Positions 37,183 through 49,245 of a stretch of 64,000 bases of DNA are shown here, piece after piece. The stretch spans positions 10,395,065 to 10,459,064 of the forward strand of contig NC_063452.1 of the NCBI RefSeq assembly GCF_020379485.1. The letters run 5' to 3'. Both the position numbers and the translations under genes were made by a program. The notes under the pieces are model-generated. The model did no database searches and was not told the DNA's origin. It saw only the letters and a program-made list of their open reading frames with translations. How positions within the stretch are numbered: the stretch's first letter is position 1; each line of letters starts with the position of its first letter. The stretch is from Brassica napus (taxonomy: Eukaryota > Streptophyta > Magnoliopsida > Brassicales > Brassicaceae).

Positions 37183-37397
37183 CTTAGAACATGATTATTG
37201 GGAAGTTTTTAGTGTGGAGTTCTTAGCGGAATATAAGAACCCGTCTCTTAATTTTTAATTAAAAAAAGCTAAGAACCGGTTCTTAAAACTCTTATTTAAG
37301 AACCAGTTCTTAGTTGTTTTAGTTAAAAGTTAAGATACGGTTTCTTATATTCCGATAAAAACCTCAGTATAAGAACCTCCAATAATCATGCTCTTAG
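37183..37397. mobile_element. MITE with long inverted repeats
   Basis: CTTAGAACATGATTATTGG at the left is mirrored by CCAATAATCATGCTCTTAG at the right, and the inverted match continues inward through TTCTTA and CGGAATATAAGAA words for about 60 bp. It is about 215 bp long and has no coding capacity. Confidence 0.75.
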
Positions 37398-37818
37398 ACC
37401 ATCATTATTGCAGATCCTTAATAGAGGTTTTTAGCTAAATGAGTGATTTAATTAAATCAAAAATAAATATAATTATAGTTACTGATCCTTAACAAGGGAT
37501 TTTGGTGACCGATCTTTAGTGGGTTTTTGACACCACGTGCTCTCCGTCGTCTTCTCCGCCGTCTCTTCATGTCGTCGTCTCTTCTCTCAAGCAGGACTCT
37601 TCTCCCAAGCAGGTCTCTTCTCGCAAGCAGGTCCTCCTCCAATTCTCTGGTTTTTCTACCTATGAATCATCGAAAGTTTCCATCTTTTTTTCTAGGATTT
37701 AACATTGTTGATTCAAATTAGAATATCTCCTTTCAGTAAGCTGTTTGTGTGTTTGAATTTGTTTGCAACATGATTGGAAAGTTCCGGTACAGTTTGAAGT
37801 CATATTTGTTGATTGATT

Positions 37819-38537
37819 ATGGAGAATCAGCCTGACATCAACGTGAGGATGAGAGGCATCCTTGTTGATTGGTTGATTGAGGTTAGTACAGAGACTACTC
37901 TGGTTTGGTTTCTCGGAAATATAGTTTAGTAATTAAACCATTGTTATGTGCAGGTGCATTACAAGTTTGAGCTCATGGAAAAGACGCTTTACCTCACAAT
38001 CAACCTCATCGACATGTTTCTTGCGGTTACTCAACATGTCCCAAGGAAAAAACTTCAACTTGTTGGTGTAACAGCTTTGTTGCTCGCTTGAAAATACGAA
38101 GAAGTCTCAGTCCCTGTTGTTGATGATCTCATCGTGATCTCTGACAAGGTTTACACGAGAAGAGAAGTTCTTGACATGGTAAAAAATCCTTCTTCACTAG
38201 ATATCATAAACCATGGATGCTCTCTCTATAAATGTTTGTGTGATGGGTTTGTTTACTTGCAGGAGAAGTTAATGGCGAATACATTGCAATTCAACTTCTG
38301 TCTGCCAACTCCATATGTGTTCATGAGGAGGTTTCTCAAAGCTGCACAATCTGACAAGAAGGTTTGTATAATAACTTTTTTGACCATATCTTCTTAGTTG
38401 GTAGGTATATAGAGGAGAATCAAATGTGGGTTTTGTCAGTTGTGTGTGTTTTTAGGTGGAGCTTTTATCTTTTTTCATCATTGAGCTTTGTTTAGTTGAG
38501 TATGAGATGCTTCAGTACGTTCCTTCCCGGTTCCAGG
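37819..38537 (+). pseudogene. CYCB2: Cyclin B2 gene fragment
   Basis: Four exon-like pieces with intact introns (about 37819-37881, 37954-38178, 38263-38361, 38455-38536) encode the cyclin box of a B2-type mitotic cyclin: [81 protein letters not shown] at about 38090 replaces the conserved cysteine codon before KYEE, and both the N-terminus and the C-terminal cyclin fold are missing. Because introns are kept, it was copied from DNA, not from mRNA. It lies between MITE-type termini and may be transposon cargo. Confidence 0.88.
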
Positions 38538-38865
38538 TTAGTGAAGTTCACTACTTGTCTCATTCATACAACAAAACGAAAGCTCCTCATCTCTGTTCCC
38601 CTTTGTGCAGACTGCTCCATTGGACTTAGATACTGAATCCTTCTACCTAACCAGGAAATAAACAATAGAGTCACAGCTAGAGAAAGTTGCAAACAGAATG
38701 GCTGAAGAAATGCTCATCATATCATACGAAACACACCGTGGAACATCTTGTAGAGGAGTGGCATGGGAGCGGTTTTCGTTAGAGAAACTGAGAGCAGCAG
38801 TGGCTTGTGTTGGAGGTAAGTGTGTAGCATTGATCAAGAAACCCTAATTAAGAAACTCCCATTGG

Positions 38866-39744
38866 GTCCGCGAGGTGTGATTGAGTTGGGTGTGAGAAGG
38901 GATGCGACACTGGAGGAAGCAGTATTAGCTGTTCGAAGGAGAAGAAGACATCGCACAGGTGTGTTAAATGTTATAGAAGCGGAACTGCACATCATTGCAA
39001 GTAATCTTGTGCCTGAGAAGGAGGATAGTAATCTGTGGAGTGGTAAAACTGGTTTTAAACAGAAATTCTCTACGATGGAAACTTGGTATTTGCTGAGAGA
39101 GAGTAAGAATCCAGTCTCATGGGCACGTGCTATCTGGTTTCCTCATGCTACTCCTAAATTTGCTTTTATGGCGTGGGTGTCTATCAGAGATAGAATGCCA
39201 ACGTTAGATAAGATGGCTATATGGAGTAGGGGACTTGATACAGTATGTGTATTATGTAAAAATGCCTCTGAATCGAGAAGCCATCTGTTCTTCCAGTGTG
39301 AATACTCGTCTCAGGTATGGGAGTATGTTACAAAAGGGATATTGTGTAGTTCCTATACTACAGATTGGTCTGGAATCATTGCGATCATTTCAGATGAGAA
39401 AAGGGAGAAGATGAGCCGGTTTTGCCTTCGTTATGCGTTTCAGATTGTGCTCTATGCAATTTGGAGAGAGCGTAATAAGGTAATTCATGGGGAGAAGAAG
39501 ATGCAGTTGTCAGTTATTAAAAGGATGGTTGATAAAGGGATACGCAACAAGATCACGTTGATGAGTAGAAGTGGGGCTAAGGGTATGGAGAGATTAATGC
39601 AATACTGGTTTTATACTAGAATGTAAATAGGCTTCAGTTCATATTTGAAAAGGTAGCTAGTGGTTAATTCTAGTATACAGTATGCACTTGTTGTATAAAG
39701 GCTTTTTTGAATAAATTTAACATTCATTCAAAAAAAAAAAAAAA
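38866..39744 (+). mobile_element. 5'-truncated LINE with zf-RVT domain
   Basis: Insertion is framed by the 16-bp duplication AAGAAACTCCCATTGG (38850-38865 and 39745-39760) and ends in a poly(A) tail (about 39730-39744). The open frame to 39626 encodes the C-terminus of a non-LTR reverse transcriptase polyprotein: the zinc-binding RVT tail (ETWYLLRE, WFPHATPKFAFMAWVS, DTVCVLCKNASESRSHLFFQC, YAIWRERNKVIHG). The catalytic reverse transcriptase and endonuclease are absent. The truncation and target duplication are typical of target-primed insertion. Confidence 0.9.
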
Positions 39745-39760
39745 AAGAAACTCCCATTGG

Positions 39761-40073
39761 ACCATCCAAAATGGGAGTTTCTTAACAAAAATTCTTAAGG
39801 TTAAATTTATTACTAAAAATCATTAAGAACCCCATTAAGAGTTTTAGAGATAATCTTGCTCTTATCAAAATAATAATAATAGGCTTATAGCCTGTTAACA
39901 TGAATTTTAGTGTTTAATAAATACAAAAAAAAATCACAGCTCTGATCTGCTGACCTGTCTCAGATAATATAACTTAATATTGAGATTATTCTTGTGAATG
40001 ATTTTCCAAGATATAGTGTATTTGCCATTTCCTGTTACATGCATCAATTCTGCACAAAAAAAACGAAAAATAA
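39761..40073 (+). other. Upstream region of invertase copy 2
   Basis: The first 100 bp is the remaining arm of the MITE-like sequence that the LINE entered (GGGAGTTTCTTA mirrors TAAGAAACTCCC). The rest should hold the promoter of invertase copy 2. No consensus TATA box stands at the expected distance. Confidence 0.5.
40012..40019 (+). promoter_or_regulatory. Degenerate TATA position, invertase copy 2
   Basis: TATAGTGT lies 62 bases before the start codon and aligns with TATAAATA of copy 1 because the following bases (TTGCCAT against CTTGCCAT) also match. It departs from the consensus at several positions. Confidence 0.4.
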
Positions 40074-43000
40074 ATGGCGAGCTCGGATGCTCTCTTGCCT
40101 GTCATCTTCCGACGAAAACCATTATCAGATTCAAGATCCGACGACCTGATCTTGGAAAGCCGTCGGAGACAACCCATCAAAGTCCATCGCGCCGTCATCT
40201 TGCTCTTGATCGCTTTGTACGTCACTCTCATCGTTATACACAACGGCTCTGCAAGCAAGAATTGTGGAAGTGATGAAACAATGACGAAGTCACCTGCTCA
40301 TTTGGCCGGTGTGTCGGAGAAGAGAAACTTTCGGAAAACAGAACCGTTTGCGTGGAACAATACGATGTTGTCGTGGCAACGAACGGCGTTTCATTTTCAG
40401 CCTGAGAAGAACTGGATGAACGGTATTAACATTCGTGATTTTCTAATTATATATATGTAAATAGCAAAAACAGTTCAAAGTGTTCCTTTTCCTTTTCGTA
40501 ATTTCATGAAGATTAGAGTTCTTGACTATTTTTATAATCATAGCTTAAGGAACACGAGTTAAGTAATCATGCAAGAGTGATGTCAACTATATTTTCTTTG
40601 AAATCCGTAAAATTTTAAATCAGGAATCATACAATTTCTTTTTTTTTAACATGTATGATGTATGACTATCGGTTTCATTTCGCATTTAAATTTTTTCCTA
40701 TCTTCTTTTGGCTCTTACTTTCTCCATCCATTGGCGTTTGTGAATGGCAACTATCTGGCTTCACCATCTGCAGATCCTAATGGTTAGATTCTACCGTATC
40801 TCCTCTCTTGTTTTTTCTTCTACAAGTAACTATTTTTCCCATTAACATTGTTTTTGTTGTTTCTGTAAATTATGGAGAACGTATTATAAAAATGATTTAA
40901 CTTCAATATGAAACCTTCACAGCTGGTAGAAGTATGTTGAGAAAAAGGAAGATATTTTAAAATGAAAAAAAAAAAATTAGTCGTTTGCGGACAAAATTAA
41001 AAAGTCAATGGAACAAAAAGAAAAAAATGGAAACAAAAATATTGTGGGAAATTATGAACACCTGAACGTTTCTTAAAAGATTTATTGTTTAGTTTAATTA
41101 TTATTTTTCTTTATAAGTTAAAGTTTAGTTTAATTATTTATCTGACCTGTTTTCTATACCACGTGAATCATGTTCATTGTTCAAACTGCATGCCAGTTAT
41201 TGTTTAGCTGTCTATTTTGCGGTCCGACTCGTTCTAGTAACTTAGTTGACCAATGATTTCATTATTCACCACAAGATCCATAATACATTACAGAACTTGT
41301 GTTTTCGTCGCATCAAATGAACGAATGTTTTTTTTTTTTTGGTAAAAACGAATGTTAATCATGCGTCCAGGTCCATTGTTCTATAAGGGATTGTATCATT
41401 TCTTCTATCAATACAATCTAAATGGAGCCGTCTGGGGTGATATTGCTTGGGGTCACGCCGTTTCAAAGGATCTTATACACTGGTTTCACTTCCCATTAGC
41501 CATGGTTCCTGACCAGTGGTACGACGCTAACGGCGTCTGGACCGGTTCCGCCACTTTGCTCGATGATGGCTCCATTGTAATGCTCTACACCGGTTCCACC
41601 GACAACTTCGTACAGGTAATAATTTTAAAATCCTCTTCATCTTTTTTTTACTCGTGATCGTCGATTTATAATTTTATACGATTCCAATATAAGGTTTTGA
41701 TAATATTTGTGATATTTTTGGAAAAAGGTAAATAAATAATATTTACTATTGGACTCGAATTCGTATCTGGTATGACTTCTTTCTAACTTGTTGAACTAAC
41801 TGTATCTGAATTAACTTTTGCTCAAAAAAAAAAACTAAAATCTGAATTAACTATTGAGATAAATCCAATTTGGTCGGACCAATGGATTACACTACTAATA
41901 ATAATTATTGTTTTTAGGTTCTAAATCTTGCCTATCCTGAAGATCCCAGTGACCCCCTTTTAATGAAATGGACCAAGTTCTCTGGCAACCCTGTTCTTGT
42001 ACCGCCTCCAGGTATCGGAGCCAAGGACTTCCGTGACCCAACAACGGCTTGGAAGACATTGGATGGAAAATGGCGGATTACCATCGGTTCCAAGGTCAAC
42101 AGAACCGGAATATCTCTAGTCTATGATACTACCGATTTTAAAACCTACGAGAAGCTAGATAACTTGTTGCACCAGGTCCCTGATACGGGAATGTGGGAGT
42201 GCATTGACTTTTACCCGGTGTCCAAGACTGAAATCAACGGGCTTGACACTTCTGTCAATGGACCGGATGTGAAACATATCCTGAAGGCTAGCATGGACGA
42301 TACTAGGATCGACCATTATGCCATTGGGACATATTATGATTCAAATGGAACATGGATCCCGGATGATCCTATTTTCGATGTTGGGATAAGTACCGGTTTG
42401 CGATATGATTACGGGAAATTTTATGCGTCAAAAACGTTTTACGATCGAAATAAGAGACGAAGAATCTTGTGGGGTTGGATCGGTGAATCTGACAGTGAAG
42501 CTGCTGATGTACAAAAGGTTTGGTCTTCTGTTCAGGTATGTTTTCCCTACCTAACGTGCTATGAAAGTTAGGCTTTGATGTGCTAGTTACTTGTGTCCCA
42601 AGTTAAGGGTTAAATTTGTTAAAATCATGAGCAGAGCATCCCTAGAACTGTTGTCCTAGACACGAAGACGGGAAAGAACTTACTCCAATGGCCAGTTGAA
42701 GAAGTCAAATCTTTGAGACTGAGCAGCAAGAAGTTCGACATGAAGGTTAAACCAGAGACGGTGGTTCAGGTTGATGTAAGTTCCACGGCTCAGCTAGACA
42801 TAGAAGCTGAGTTCGAGATCAACAAAGAAGATCTCAAAAAAATCACTGGAGATGAATCCGTGGAAGCTGAAGAAGATTTCAGCTGTGAAACAAGTGGAGG
42901 TTCAACTGTAAGTGGTGCTTTAGGGCCTTTCGGATTCTCTGTTCTTACTGATGAAAGCTTATCGGAACAAACCACGGTTTACTTCTATGTGACGACTAAG

Positions 43001-43576
43001 GGGAAAAATTCTGAACTCAAGACTTTCTTTTGCACTGACACCTTAAGGTAATTTTCATGTTAAACATGCATTGATAGATTCGATTCTTCTTTTTATACAA
43101 ATTAAGTAATTACTAAGTTCCTTTAAATATCAGAAAATATTGACTTAAAGTTAATCAAAATGTCATTAAATAGGTCGACAATGGCAAACGATGTGGTTAA
43201 ATCGGTATATGGAAGCTTCGTACCGGTCCTTAAAGAGGAGAAATTGACTATGAGAATCTTGGTAAAATATTATATCCTTTCATCAAACCATACACTTAAA
43301 TCTAGTATTAGTTTTTACTTTATATATTATTATATTTCAATTGTGTGTACGTAGGTGGATCATTCGATAATAGAAGGGTTCGGACAAGGTGGGAGAACAT
43401 GTATTACGTCAAGAGTATATCCGACAGAAGCCACCTACGGAGCTGCGAAGCTCTTCTTGTTCAACAATGCCTTTAATGCTACCATTACGGCGTCATTTGA
43501 GGTCTGGCAAATGAACAGTGCTTTTATTCGTCCTTACTCTGCGGCCGATTTGGTGCTCCTTCACAATTCATCATGA
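40074..43576 (+). CDS. Vacuolar acid invertase, copy 2 (intact)
   Basis: GH32 beta-fructofuranosidase that hydrolyses sucrose in the vacuole; closest to Arabidopsis BFRUCT3/BFRUCT4. Exons: 40074-40422, 40774-40782 (9-nt mini-exon), 41371-41615, 41918-42535, 42635-43047, 43174-43261, 43355-43576; total 1,944 nt, 647 residues. Residues 1-37 are cytosolic with an ALLP motif and the basic patch ESRRRQPIK, then a membrane segment at about 41-56, the usual vacuolar sorting pro-region. Catalytic elements: WMNDPNG with nucleophile Asp117, FRDP with Asp241, and WECID with acid/base Glu295; the non-proline residue after the cysteine is typical of vacuolar forms. The C-terminal beta-sandwich includes [15 protein letters not shown]. 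Oddities are YNLNGAVWG, where proline is usual, and WECID for WECVD. All junctions keep phase, so it should be functional. Confidence 0.95.
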
Positions 43577-46153
43577 AATTTGAAATGCATATTGATGTTC
43601 ATTTTCTTCTAATGTGGGCATTGGGTTGGTTTAAGTTTGAGGCGTTGGATGGTTTTAACGTTATTAGTTGTTGTTTCTTAGAGCAATAGCATTGATTATT
43701 ATTTATTAACAAAAGTTATATTAATATGTAATCTAAAATGTATGCAAACTTATATAAATAGACTAGGGTCGGTCTGCGCTGCGCGCGATATGGTATATTT
43801 TTTTGCTTGAAGTATACTATTTTGTAAGCCAGTTTTGTTTGTACGTTGAGTTTGCATTAGGATGTAATAAGTGTGTGAATTTTCTATATTTTGAAAATAT
43901 TGTTCGTGTTGCCGTTGAACAAAAGGGAGAGAAGTTTATGTGGGTATCAGTGAGTTCGTCAGATTGTAAGGTTGATTTAGTTTTAAAATACTGGTGATCT
44001 TAGTAGCAAGAATCTGTAATGTAATTTGTTATTGTTACCGGCAATTTAATAGTATGAGATGGATATGGAATGGTTTGTAATTTGTGGAAAATCATGATTA
44101 GGAAATTCACATGTGATTGGTTTTATAGTTAGTACGAAACAAAAAGCAGCATACTAAGTTTTTAAGTTACATGCATGTATAAGGATATTTGTTAGTAGAT
44201 CCGGTAATTAGAAAATGTCATATGCTAAATGAACGGCTCATTGATTAGTGGAAAATATTTGAAGGAAATTCAAATATGATTGTCTTTATAGTTCAAAAGA
44301 AGCAAAATGGCTAAAGTTGAATCTAATTTTTAACATCCATACTTGTGCTTGATTCCAGTAGCAATCATGTGGACATCTACATTTTACACATAACATATCA
44401 GGTGCACTATTTATTTCCTTAACAATATTTATCTATAGTTATTTTGATACTGATTTTCATTTTGTTTTAAGATATTGAATATTTGATATTTTAAGATTTA
44501 ACTAAATTTTTTAATATATTTTAAGAATTTAAACCTAGATATCAAGCTAATTTTTCTGATAGTTTTTAGTTTTTATATTAATTTATTTTGTTTTGTGAAA
44601 TGCAAAATTTTTAAGTTCAATATTTTTAAAACAATTGATTTTGTCAGTTAAATTTTATGTAGATTTTCCAAAATATTTTGTTAAAACATCAAACTAATTT
44701 TATGGCATTATTAAGTGGATCTTCTAGAGTATCATTAAACAATGGAGAATGAACATGGATTTATAGATCACATCAATAAATAATCAATGAATAGATAAAA
44801 TATAACATATTTATGAGACATTCAACTTTCTGTTACTCTCAGCATCTCTCTTTTTACACAGACTAGGGTCGGTGTCCGCGCTTCGCGCGGATTACATGTT
44901 TAATAAAAGTCTGGTCAATTAAAATTGGTAGTTTTGAAGTTTCCAAAAGGGCAAGTTAATTTTTGTATTTTTTTTATAATGGGGAGACGTTGGAAGCGGT
45001 GATAATTATCTTTTATAAAAACATAGTAAGTTTGAGTAAATAATTTTTTTGAGGACTGGTGGCGTTTGCTATGAGGCTTAGGATAGCAGTTTATTCCTCT
45101 TTTGGAAGCGTTGAATGATATCAATTTCGTTGTTAAAGTAGAAGCGCGTTTCAGGTGTTGCCGTGAGGGATAGTTTTCCTGGAAAAGTCAAATATTTGTT
45201 AGCATTTAGTTTTTTTGTAAAGTTTATGTTTAGTTTATTACCTTCATGTATCTTTGGAATGATACTTGTGATGTTTAATTCAACACTATGACTTTCCTTG
45301 TTTTAATATATGTTTTAAACAGGGCAAGCTTCTGATGAAAATAATTATAATTATGAACTTTTATATTAGTTTCATAAGAGTTTTGATTCGTGTATTAAAT
45401 TAATATAATAATACAAAAATATATTAAATAATTGTTATCCACATAGAACCTGATACTAAAAAAGTATTTTCCTTTTTTTGTATGTTTTAAAATCATATTT
45501 ATAAACAAATAACATTTAATAAGATGTAAAATAATTCACTCACGTGAATTTTCATTAAAAAATATCAGTTTATTTTTTTAGTTTTAAAATATAAAGTAAG
45601 TGAAAACATTTTATTCACATTTCGATAGTAAGAATGTTCCTGATTCTAAAATTATAATAGTTAAGGTACAGTATATAATTTCTGGTGTTTTGGGCTTTTT
45701 CTTATTAGTGGGGTTTTTGGAAAGTAATTTTTAACTTTTTATATTTTTCGAAAAGTAATATATTTGGTTGTATGGTATTAAAAAATAATATGACAAATCA
45801 AATTTAATAAGATGTAAATAATTATATTTATGAACTTTTAGTTTTGTTTAATTTAAGTTTTGGAGTCCCGTATTAAACTAATATAATAATACTAATAATG
45901 TTTTTGATTCAAACAATAATTTGGAAATTCAAAATACCTCCTAGAAGCGGAGGATCTTTGGAGGTTGGTTTCACCATGGTCTTTATGGACAGCCGTTCCT
46001 TAAACAATCAAATAAACGGAAAAGAGAAATAAGTAAGATATGATGACCCAAACTGGGATAAATAAAGTTAGTTAACCGGGACTGGGTAAGAGGGATGATA
46101 TTGCTGCAACCATGTGAAGCTAATTCGCTTCTGCGACGAAGGGTATAACCGGG

Positions 46154-47735
46154 TGATGTTAGGAGTTTTTAAGGCTCCTAAGACAAATGTTGTAGTATAG
46201 TGATTGTCGAACCAGTTCTGAGGGATATCAAAGCACTGAGAATGCAAGTACTCACTTAATCTAAGTGCAACCAATGATTTAGATGAGTTTTAAACTACTA
46301 CTAATACTAGAAAGCAATAACAAAATGATACTTTCTTGACTAAGGGAAAAGAGAACTCATGGGCATAGGGATTAGACCTTGGGTGATCAAGTATCGAACT
46401 AATGATGGCAAATGATCAATCAAACTATCAACCTTAAGCCTAGACACAATTCTAAGCAAGCTCTATGTCTAGATAAATGCTCATTTGCTAACATATCTCA
46501 AACATCAAATGTCTTTGGTTGAATAATATGAAAACAATCATTACTAACAAGTCTATTAGCTATCTTAGCACCTTTAACAACAAATGTCTTTGGCAAAGTA
46601 TACTAAAAGCCTAGGAGAGTTGTCTCAGGCATTTCATCAAACACCTTTCGGGTGGGAAATGCCTATTGATCAACTTTTGAGTGGCCAACTCAGAAGATGC
46701 ATTAGGAATACTCTACTAGCAAGGAACAAGAATGATCTACACTAAAACATCCTAGAACTAACCTAATCACCCTTAATCTCCCTAACCCATGAATTCAAAA
46801 GGTGATTACTCACTAATCTCCATGATTCCTCTTAAACCCATATTGGATTTCAGATTAATCATTCAGAGAAAATACAGATAATAGAATAGAAATCAACAGT
46901 AGAACATGTGATCAATGAATCAAAGAGATCCCCTTTTTCAAGGTTTTTGGTGGTTTTCTTCAGAACAAAGATAGATCTGCCTCCTGGTGGCTTACAGAGT
47001 ATTAAAACATAGGTTTAGAAAATAAAAACGTGCATCATGAAATGACCAAAAGGCCCTTGAGAAATCATAAGTTCGAGCAGAAATAAGACGCGGAGCGACC
47101 TCCGCTCGTCGCTCCGAGTAGTCGCTCCACACTTCGGGAGCGACCTCGCTGTGTCGCTGCGAGAGGTCGCTCCGGACTCGTTCTCGCGTTCCCCAGTGAT
47201 GAAAATGCGAGCGACCTCCGCTCGTCGCTCCGAGTAGTCGCTCCATGCTTCGGGAGCGACCTCGCTGTGTCGCTGCGAGAGGTCGCTCTGGCTCCATTGT
47301 GTTGTCGTCATGCGATAGAAATGCGAGCGACCTCGGGGTGTCACTCTGGCCAAGTCGCTCTGGGCTTCGGGAGCGACCTGGAGTGGTCGCTCTGATAGGT
47401 CGCTCCGGGTCAGTTTTCGGCTTCCACCGGGATGAAATGGCGAGCGACTTCTCCGCATCGCTCTGGTAAGGTCGCTCTGAAAAGGCAGGTCAGAGCGACT
47501 TGCTGGTGTCGCTCCGGGAAGTCGCTCCCAACGCTCTGCTCGTCCAATGATCATCTTTACACCTCTTTCGAGCTCCAAACACACCCAAATGTCTCCGAGA
47601 ACTCCATGTGGTACTCCAATACCTGATAAAGACTTATGTATGCAAAATGCAACCTAAACATGGCTAAATCCTAGTCTATATGATCAAAATGCACATGGAT
47701 GAATGGATAAGATAATGGAAATATACAAGATATCA
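46154..47735 (-). repeat. LTR of element B (left copy)
   Basis: 1,582 bp. It contains the GC-rich GTCGCTCC repeat block and the 14-bp segment (around GGTAAGGTCGCTCT) that the other LTR lacks. Confidence 0.92.
47086..47535. repeat. GC-rich inverted-word array in the left LTR
   Basis: About four imperfect units of roughly 115 bp. Each holds GAGCGACCTC words facing GTCGCTCC words, so each unit can form hairpins. The array is strikingly GC-rich against an AT-rich surround. Long frames exist on both strands only because the array lacks stop codons; I do not call them genes. Confidence 0.85.
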
Positions 47736-49245
47736 ACTCCCCCAAACTTGTTCTTTTACTTGTCCACAAGTGAACTTTCTAGAACTCATAGGGAGAGAGG
47801 TTTGAAGGTGGGAGCTCATAGCCAAAAGAAACACAACTAGTACTCGATTCAACATCTAATCCAGCACGAGCACACTCTCTTATTACACTCTAGCTTCTCT
47901 AGGTCTATCTGAACTCTTTTCATCCCTACACTCATCATCATGCATCCACACATTCAAATCAACCAACTCTCACATTCATTAAGCACAAAACATCAGGTGA
48001 ATTCTTGCAAATGGTAAGTTGGTCCAAGTCATTTGGTTGGGTGAGGGAAGACTTTTATTCAAGTGATTCAAGAGGTTCGAAACATAAAATCTTTAAGGTG
48101 GTTTACTCTCGAAACAAGTAGCCTTGACATTGCACATAATATATCTAAGAAAGGGATCAACTCATGCATACAATGCTCAATCTCCATTGTTCTACCCTTT
48201 TCCCAAACATACAATTACACAATCATTCTCAAATGCCAAACCCAACTCACATCTCTCACCAAAAGATCCTAAGAACATTAACTCCTTCTCTTTGAAATCT
48301 ACAAGGGATTTTTCACAACCTCAAAACATTACTTAGCTCCTAACAACTTTGCTAGCCCCCTTTTTCTTTCTTTTTTTTTTTTTTTTTTTTTTTAAATGGG
48401 GGCCAAGACTTTTCGTAACTTGAGCTAGAGGTTTTTTTTTTTTTACTTATCCCAGTAAGACAATTCACTTAAACACAAAGAGTCATTTCTTTTCCTTTTT
48501 CATTGCTCCCAAATCATAATCACAACTCACCCCCCCCCACCTATAGCTAGACAATAGAGTGCCCAATCTAGCAAGAATGAAGATCAAGCATTGTCGTTCC
48601 CGATACTCTCAACATTATGCACATGTAAGACTTTCCGAAGAAGGCCTCACTCATCAAACAATGAAAGCTTAAAAGGAGGGAAAGGTTTTGGGAGTGGTCT
48701 ACCACTAGAGTTTGTCAGAATAAGATTGGCATAAAGGATGTGACAACTCAGGTGTGTATAGCCATGACTCAGTACACAAGGGACCATGAGCAAGAAGCAT
48801 TAAGTTCGTTCAGTTCAAATAAGGTTGTAGTTGGCTTCAAAGACTGAGTTTCAGCAATCAACAAGTTTCAGGAAGAGTCTTCAAGGCTCGAAGCATACAA
48901 GTGTTTTTGAGAGGTGCATAAGCTATTCAGGTGCAAAGTAATGTTCTTTACAAGGCATTTCAAATCATTGCTCCCAATGCAAGTAAATGCAACCTATATG
49001 CTCTAGACTCTCCTAGAAATGCCAATGATGCAAACTTAATGAATTTTTTTTATGCAAATATATATGTATAATGCAATGCATGAGACTCAAAATCATCAAA
49101 GCAAACGTGATCAAATACTTGGTACCTCCCCCAAACTTAAATGACACAGTCTCTGTGTTGTCAAGGAGAGAGAGATACCCAAAAAGAGAAAACTAATATG
49201 CAAAAAACGAAATGGTATATACAAGGGAAAGTAGTGGGTTACCTT
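47736..49245 (-). other. Non-coding 3' interior of element B
   Basis: A 1.5-kb tract between the gag-protease stop and the LTR, where autonomous elements carry pol. It contains T-runs near 48370-48394 and 48430-48445 and a C-run near 48530. No protein is recognised. Confidence 0.65.

Noticed and set aside
38643..38837. Frames between the cyclin fragment and the LINE (SQLEKVANRMAEEML)
   Set aside because: It looks protein-like but matches nothing I recognise and has stops nearby; left as unassigned flank of the cyclin fragment.
47086..47535. CRISPR-like array
   Set aside because: Units are imperfect, without distinct spacers, and lie in the LTR of a plant retrotransposon.
47015..47584. Long overlapping frames on both strands of the LTR GC-rich array, with repeated RSDLSQRHSEVAP-like peptides
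   Set aside because: They arise because the GC-rich repeat lacks stop codons in several frames at once, occur in both LTRs, and resemble no known protein.
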